Below the pieces are notes generated by a model, which worked only from the letters and a program-made list of their open reading frames with translations, did no database searches and was not told the origin of the DNA. 7,270 nucleotides of DNA, from assembly GCA_903839965.1 (NCBI GenBank), contig CAIMEK010000311.1:1-7270 (forward strand), read 5' to 3'. The DNA comes from an uncultured Acetobacteraceae bacterium. Its GTDB lineage: Bacteria > Pseudomonadota > Alphaproteobacteria > Acetobacterales > Acetobacteraceae. This document shows positions 6,005-7,270 of the stretch, piece by piece. The first letter of the stretch is position 1. The number at the start of each line of letters is the position of its first letter. Made by a program: the position numbers and the translations under genes.

Positions 6005-6876
6005 TTGCCCCCCGTCTCGATGTGGATCAGCTTGTAGTAGATCCAGGCCAGCAGCAGGTCGAGGCTGACCAGGACGAGCGTGATCGCGGATGCCAGCTCG
6101 ATGTGGTAGTACTGGAAACCTTCCCGGTAGAGCCGCAGGCTGATGACCTCGGTGGCGTTCAGCGGACCCCCGCCGGTCAGGTCGAGCGGCAGCACGATGA
6201 TGTTGAAGAAGCTGATGGTCAGCGTGACGATGCAGGCGAGCGAAATCGGCCGCAGCATCGGCAGGATGATGTAGCGGATCTTCTGCAGCCGGCTGGCGCC
6301 GTCGACCTCGGCGGCCTCCTCGAGCTGCAGCGGAATGGCGGCGAGGCCGGCCAGCATCAGCAGGAGCGAAAACCCGCTCGCCCGCCAGGCGTTGACGAAA
6401 ATCAGCGTCGGCATCGCCTGCGAGGTGCTGATCAGGGGATTGAATTCGGGAATGCCGATGAGGCTGAGGACATGGTTGATCGGGCTGGCGTCGCCGTTCA
6501 GCAGCCATTTCCACATCAGGGCCAGGACCACCTGGTTGGTGATCCAGGGGATCAGCACCAGGGTGCGCAGCACCGCGTTGCCCCAGCTTTGGCGGCGCAG
6601 GAACAGCGCCAGCGCCAACCCGAAAACCCAGGTCAGCGCGACGCTGCTCAGCACGAACACCAGCGAGTTGACGACGTCGGCCTGGAACCGCCGGTCCGCG
6701 AACAGCCGTTGGAAGTTGGCCAGCCCGACGTAGGAAAGCTGCCGGAAGACCTGCGTCTTCATGACGCTGTAGTCGATGGTGAAGATCATCGGATACAGCG
6801 TTACGAACAGCACCAGCAGCAGGCCCGGCGCCATCAGCAGATAGGGGAAGGCATCGAACCTGCTGCGGGGACGCAC
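6001..6876 (-). CDS. Carbohydrate ABC transporter permease, MalF class (CUT1 family)
   Basis: Inner-membrane permease, 291 residues from the start chosen here. Hydrophobic segments lie at about 11-34, 69-93, 103-123, 154-178, 211-231 and 261-281. The EAA loop is LEEAAEVDGASR (185-196), continuing to LP (205-206), followed by the family's TGGGP (234-238). The start is GTG at 6876, because AAAGGAG at 6888-6882 lies five bases before it, an excellent Shine-Dalgarno sequence. The in-frame ATG at 6891 sits directly in front of that site and would add five residues (MKGEG). ATG at 6918 would add fourteen. Neither ATG has a visible ribosome-binding site, and 6918 falls in the loop of an intergenic stem-loop. 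The protein pairs with the MalG-type permease, whose gene overlaps it by ATGA. It lies 79 bases downstream of the binding-protein gene and is probably cotranscribed with it. Confidence 0.93.
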   Translation of the reverse strand: MRPRSRFDAFPYLLMAPGLLLVLFVTLYPMIFTIDYSVMKTQVFRQLSYVGLANFQRLFADRRFQADVVNSLVFVLSSVALTWVFGLALALFLRRQSWGNAVLRTLVLIPWITNQVVLALMWKWLLNGDASPINHVLSLIGIPEFNPLISTSQAMPTLIFVNAWRASGFSLLLMLAGLAAIPLQLEEAAEVDGASRLQKIRYIILPMLRPISLACIVTLTISFFNIIVLPLDLTGGGPLNATEVISLRLYREGFQYYHIELASAITLVLVSLDLLLAWIYYKLIHIETGGK

Positions 6877-6881
6877 GCCTT

Positions 6882-6888
6882 CTCCTTT
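6882..6888 (-). promoter_or_regulatory. Ribosome-binding site that decides the MalF-type start
   Basis: Read on the minus strand, AAAGGAG is followed by five bases and GTG (6876-6874). An ATG (6891-6889) immediately precedes it. The position of the site favours GTG over that ATG as the real start. Confidence 0.65.
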
Positions 6889-6900
6889 CATGTACCGGCG

Positions 6901-6933
6901 CTGCCGCCGCCCACGCAAGGCGGGCGGTGGCAG
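6901..6933 (-). promoter_or_regulatory. Stem-loop between the sugar-binding-protein gene and the MalF-type gene
   Basis: Two 12-base arms, 6901-6912 and 6922-6933, are complementary except at one position. That pair is a G-U wobble in a plus-strand RNA and an A-C mismatch in the minus-strand transcript. The loop is nine bases. On the minus-strand mRNA the structure begins 22 bases after the binding-protein stop and ends 24 bases before the permease GTG. There is no T-run, so it is not a typical full terminator. In malEFG-type operons an intercistronic hairpin of this sort commonly protects the upstream mRNA or causes partial attenuation, giving more binding protein than permease. That role is inferred here. 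Confidence 0.6.
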
Positions 6934-6955
6934 GCACCGATCGAACGGCTTGGTT

Positions 6956-7270
6956 CTAGATGGCCTGGTTGTAGGTGGCGACGGCGTTGTCGAGCGCCTT
7001 GCGGAGATCGGTCTTCGGCTCGGCGATGATCTGCTGCAGGGGATCGACCAGCGCCTCGTTCAATTGCGTGAACGTCGAGACGTTGATGACGATCTCGCCG
7101 CGTTCGGCCATGTAGTCCACCCACCAGCGCAGGTGAGCGGCCTCGGGCGTCTGGAAGAACGGCAGCTTCATGACGCTCTTGCGCGACGGCAGCGTGCCGG
7201 CCATCCGCGCGTTGATCTCCTGCGCTTCGGCGCTGATCCAGTATTTGATGTGCTCCCAGGCGGCATCGGG
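6956..7270 (-). CDS. Carbohydrate ABC transporter substrate-binding protein, family 1, C-terminal part
   Basis: The last 104 residues are present; the frame runs unbroken from the right edge of the window to the TAG at 6958-6956. A short open frame starting at 7204 is only the internal Met of this protein. The visible part begins PDAAWEHIKYWISAEAQEIN and contains ARMAGTLPSRKSV. The pattern of a W-x-x-I/L-x-x-W segment, S-x-E-A-Q, then G-x-L-P-S/A-R is typical of the C-terminal lobe of SBP_bac_1 (MalE/UgpB-like) periplasmic proteins. Near the end, ALVDPLQQIIAEPKTDLRKA followed by LDNAV also fits the family's terminal helices, where many members have a region of A-L-x-x-A. It is the first of at least three genes of a sugar importer operon, followed by the two permeases. 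The sugar is unknown because the binding residues lie mostly outside the window. Confidence 0.9.
   Translation of the reverse strand, partial: PDAAWEHIKYWISAEAQEINARMAGTLPSRKSVMKLPFFQTPEAAHLRWWVDYMAERGEIVINVSTFTQLNEALVDPLQQIIAEPKTDLRKALDNAVATYNQAI

Noticed and set aside
6005..6937. Upstream extension of the MalG-type protein to 6937
   Set aside because: This would add 311 residues without membrane character across the whole MalF-type gene. The ATGA start at 6004 gives the standard family length.
4934..7029. Plus-strand open frames of 367 and 362 codons over the MalG and MalF genes
   Set aside because: The products are Asp/Gln/His/Arg-rich and lack membrane segments. The minus-strand frames encode clear permeases with EAA loops.

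Overview
The window is a gene-dense, GC-rich stretch holding two bacterial ABC-type nutrient importers that meet tail to tail. High GC content, heavy G/C use at third codon positions and Gram-negative-style importer genes suggest a Pseudomonadota member, perhaps an alpha- or betaproteobacterium. No ribosomal or lineage-marker gene is present, so this placement is an inference. There are no RNA genes, mobile elements or CRISPR arrays that I can support.

Left part, + strand (1-5148): the end of a family-5 (peptide/nickel/opine type) substrate-binding protein, then an enolase-superfamily enzyme of the mandelate racemase type, then two DppD/DppF-type ATPases and two DppB/DppC-type permeases. Together these form a complete importer (binding protein, two ATPases, two permeases) with one catabolic enzyme built into the operon. 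The junctions between the ATPase and permease genes are all 4-base start/stop overlaps (ATGA, ATGA, GTGA). The enzyme and binding protein suggest that the imported compound carries, or is, an acidic carboxylate substrate such as a sugar acid or a conjugate of one. The substrate cannot be read from the sequence.

Right part, - strand (7270 down to 5159): the C-terminal part of a family-1 (sugar type) binding protein, a 79-base gap with a strong stem-loop, then a MalF-type and a MalG-type permease overlapping by ATGA. This is a carbohydrate (CUT1-like) importer. Its ATPase gene is not in the window: the permease pair runs straight into the convergent peptide-type operon.

The two operons end 10 bases apart, with only a small hairpin between them. 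Every gene looks intact except the two cut by the window ends. The region is mostly ordinary. The points most worth a second look are the altered KxK motif of the enolase-superfamily enzyme, its position inside a peptide-type importer operon, and a few RNA-level structures at gene junctions.
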